This document shows positions 13,768-14,078 of a stretch of DNA of 14,078 nucleotides, piece by piece. The first letter of the stretch is position 1, and every line of letters starts with the position of its first letter. The notes under the pieces were generated by a model that saw only the letters and a list, made by a program, of their open reading frames with translations, had not been told where the DNA came from and did no database searches. Location of the stretch: NCBI GenBank assembly GCA_036377075.1, contig DASUZB010000085.1, positions 1 through 14,078 of the forward strand, in the 5' to 3' direction. The position numbers and the translations under genes are program-made. This DNA is from DASUZB01 sp036377075. GTDB taxonomy: Bacteria > Actinomycetota > CALGFH01.

Positions 13768-13949
13768 CAGGGTCGTTGCACGCCCCAGGCTTGGCGGCTG
13801 ACCGCTGAGTCCTTCTCAGCAGGCATCATGCCCGGATGGGCCGAACCGCCGCGAGCTGGCACAGGAGCGGGAAGGGTTCATGAAACCCCCTGGTAAGCGT
13901 CAAGGCACGCGAGCCGTTGACGCGTAACAGCGTGTTGCACAAACCCTGG
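13764..13949 (+). repeat. Imperfect 26-bp direct repeat pair, 160 bp apart
   Basis: Copy 1 (13764-13789) and copy 2 (13924-13949) share GTAACAG, then GTTGCAC, then CCC and GG. About 21 of 27 aligned positions match with one single-base gap. They flank non-coding sequence with two small hairpins: GCTGAG-TCCTT-CTCAGC (13804-13820) and GGGTT-CATGA-AACCC (13875-13889). Mobile-element ends, recombination sites or regulator sites are all possible. Confidence 0.45.
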
Positions 13950-14058
13950 TTCTCTGCCGTCGTGTCATTCGTAACGTTCCCGGGACGCAGGCCGGCCATA
14001 CTGGCGCGTGGTCGCCGACGCTGGGAGCGTGGCGGCAGAGGTGAACCGCGTGCAACGA
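13773..14058. repeat. 11-bp inverted repeat flanking the 3'-terminal intergenic region
   Basis: TCGTTGCACGC (13773-13783) recurs as its exact reverse complement at 14048-14058, enclosing about 264 bp. The left copy lies within the first direct repeat. A non-autonomous element of about 286 bp is conceivable, but no flanking target duplication could be identified. Confidence 0.3.
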
Positions 14059-14073
14059 GGACCATGGCGGTAG
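13997..14073 (+). promoter_or_regulatory. Promoter with possible leaderless 21-codon leader ORF
   Basis: CATACT (13997-14002) is a plausible -10. GTG 14008, six bases later, opens a 21-codon frame ending at TAG 14071-14073. That frame overlaps the ATG at 14064 of the presumed next gene, an arrangement that could couple or attenuate its translation. Confidence 0.25.
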
Positions 14074-14078
14074 CTCCT
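14064..14078 (+). CDS. Start of a gene running off the right edge
   Basis: ATG 14064 followed by GCG GTA GCT CCT (MAVAP), with a weak ACGAGG four bases or so upstream. Only five codons are visible, so identity is unknown and the call rests on the upstream promoter-like sequence. Confidence 0.3.

Noticed and set aside
1..14078. CRISPR arrays, tRNA, rRNA, complete insertion sequences
   Set aside because: I saw no regularly spaced repeats, no tRNA-like cloverleaf ends and no transposase motifs; the repeats near 13.8-14.06 kb are too few and imperfect.

Overview
The window is very GC-rich bacterial DNA with strong G/C preference at third codon positions, many GTG starts and several TANNNT -10 boxes placed so close to a start codon that the mRNA would be leaderless. 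Together with the gene families present (an SapB/AmfS-type class III lanthipeptide system, a DesK-like NarL/FixJ pair, DUF998, MarR/DHA2 efflux), this points to an actinomycete (Actinomycetota). The genus cannot be settled from the sequence.

Layout. (1) 1-2327, minus strand: a three-gene ABC-2 exporter operon, permease, permease, ATPase, with every junction overlapping; the ATPase runs off the left edge. (2) 2395-3231, plus: a HAD-IIB phosphatase, divergent from the exporter across a 67-bp double promoter. (3) 3274-5304, minus: a 14-TM drug-efflux MFS protein followed by a MarR repressor that has its own promoter and a palindromic operator. (4) 5528-8324, plus: a response regulator, its histidine kinase and a DUF998 membrane protein. 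The gap between regulator and kinase carries a promoter-proximal palindrome and a leader hairpin. (5) 8440-11915, minus: the most interesting part, a compact lanthipeptide locus. A 70-aa cationic protein lies upstream. Then a translationally chained trio follows: an 82-aa secreted Trp-rich protein, a class III synthetase LanKC, and a 29-aa precursor peptide with the LELQDLE leader motif. (6) 12348-13586, plus: a lipoprotein serine hydrolase of the beta-lactamase/NylB type. (7) 13587-14078: gene-poor, with lower GC, containing a start-less coding remnant, imperfect direct and inverted repeats, and the probable start of another gene at the right edge.

How the genes work together. LanKC should phosphorylate, eliminate and cyclise Ser/Thr residues of the 29-aa precursor. 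The secreted Trp-rich protein overlaps the synthetase start by four bases, so it is co-translated with it, and it shares a WxGExxxDLYG motif with the 70-aa protein. No transporter, leader peptidase or LanD-type decarboxylase lies beside the lanthipeptide genes, so export and leader removal would have to be supplied from elsewhere. The combination of a minimal class III lanthipeptide with a co-translated secreted Trp-rich partner is the best candidate in this window for an undescribed system.
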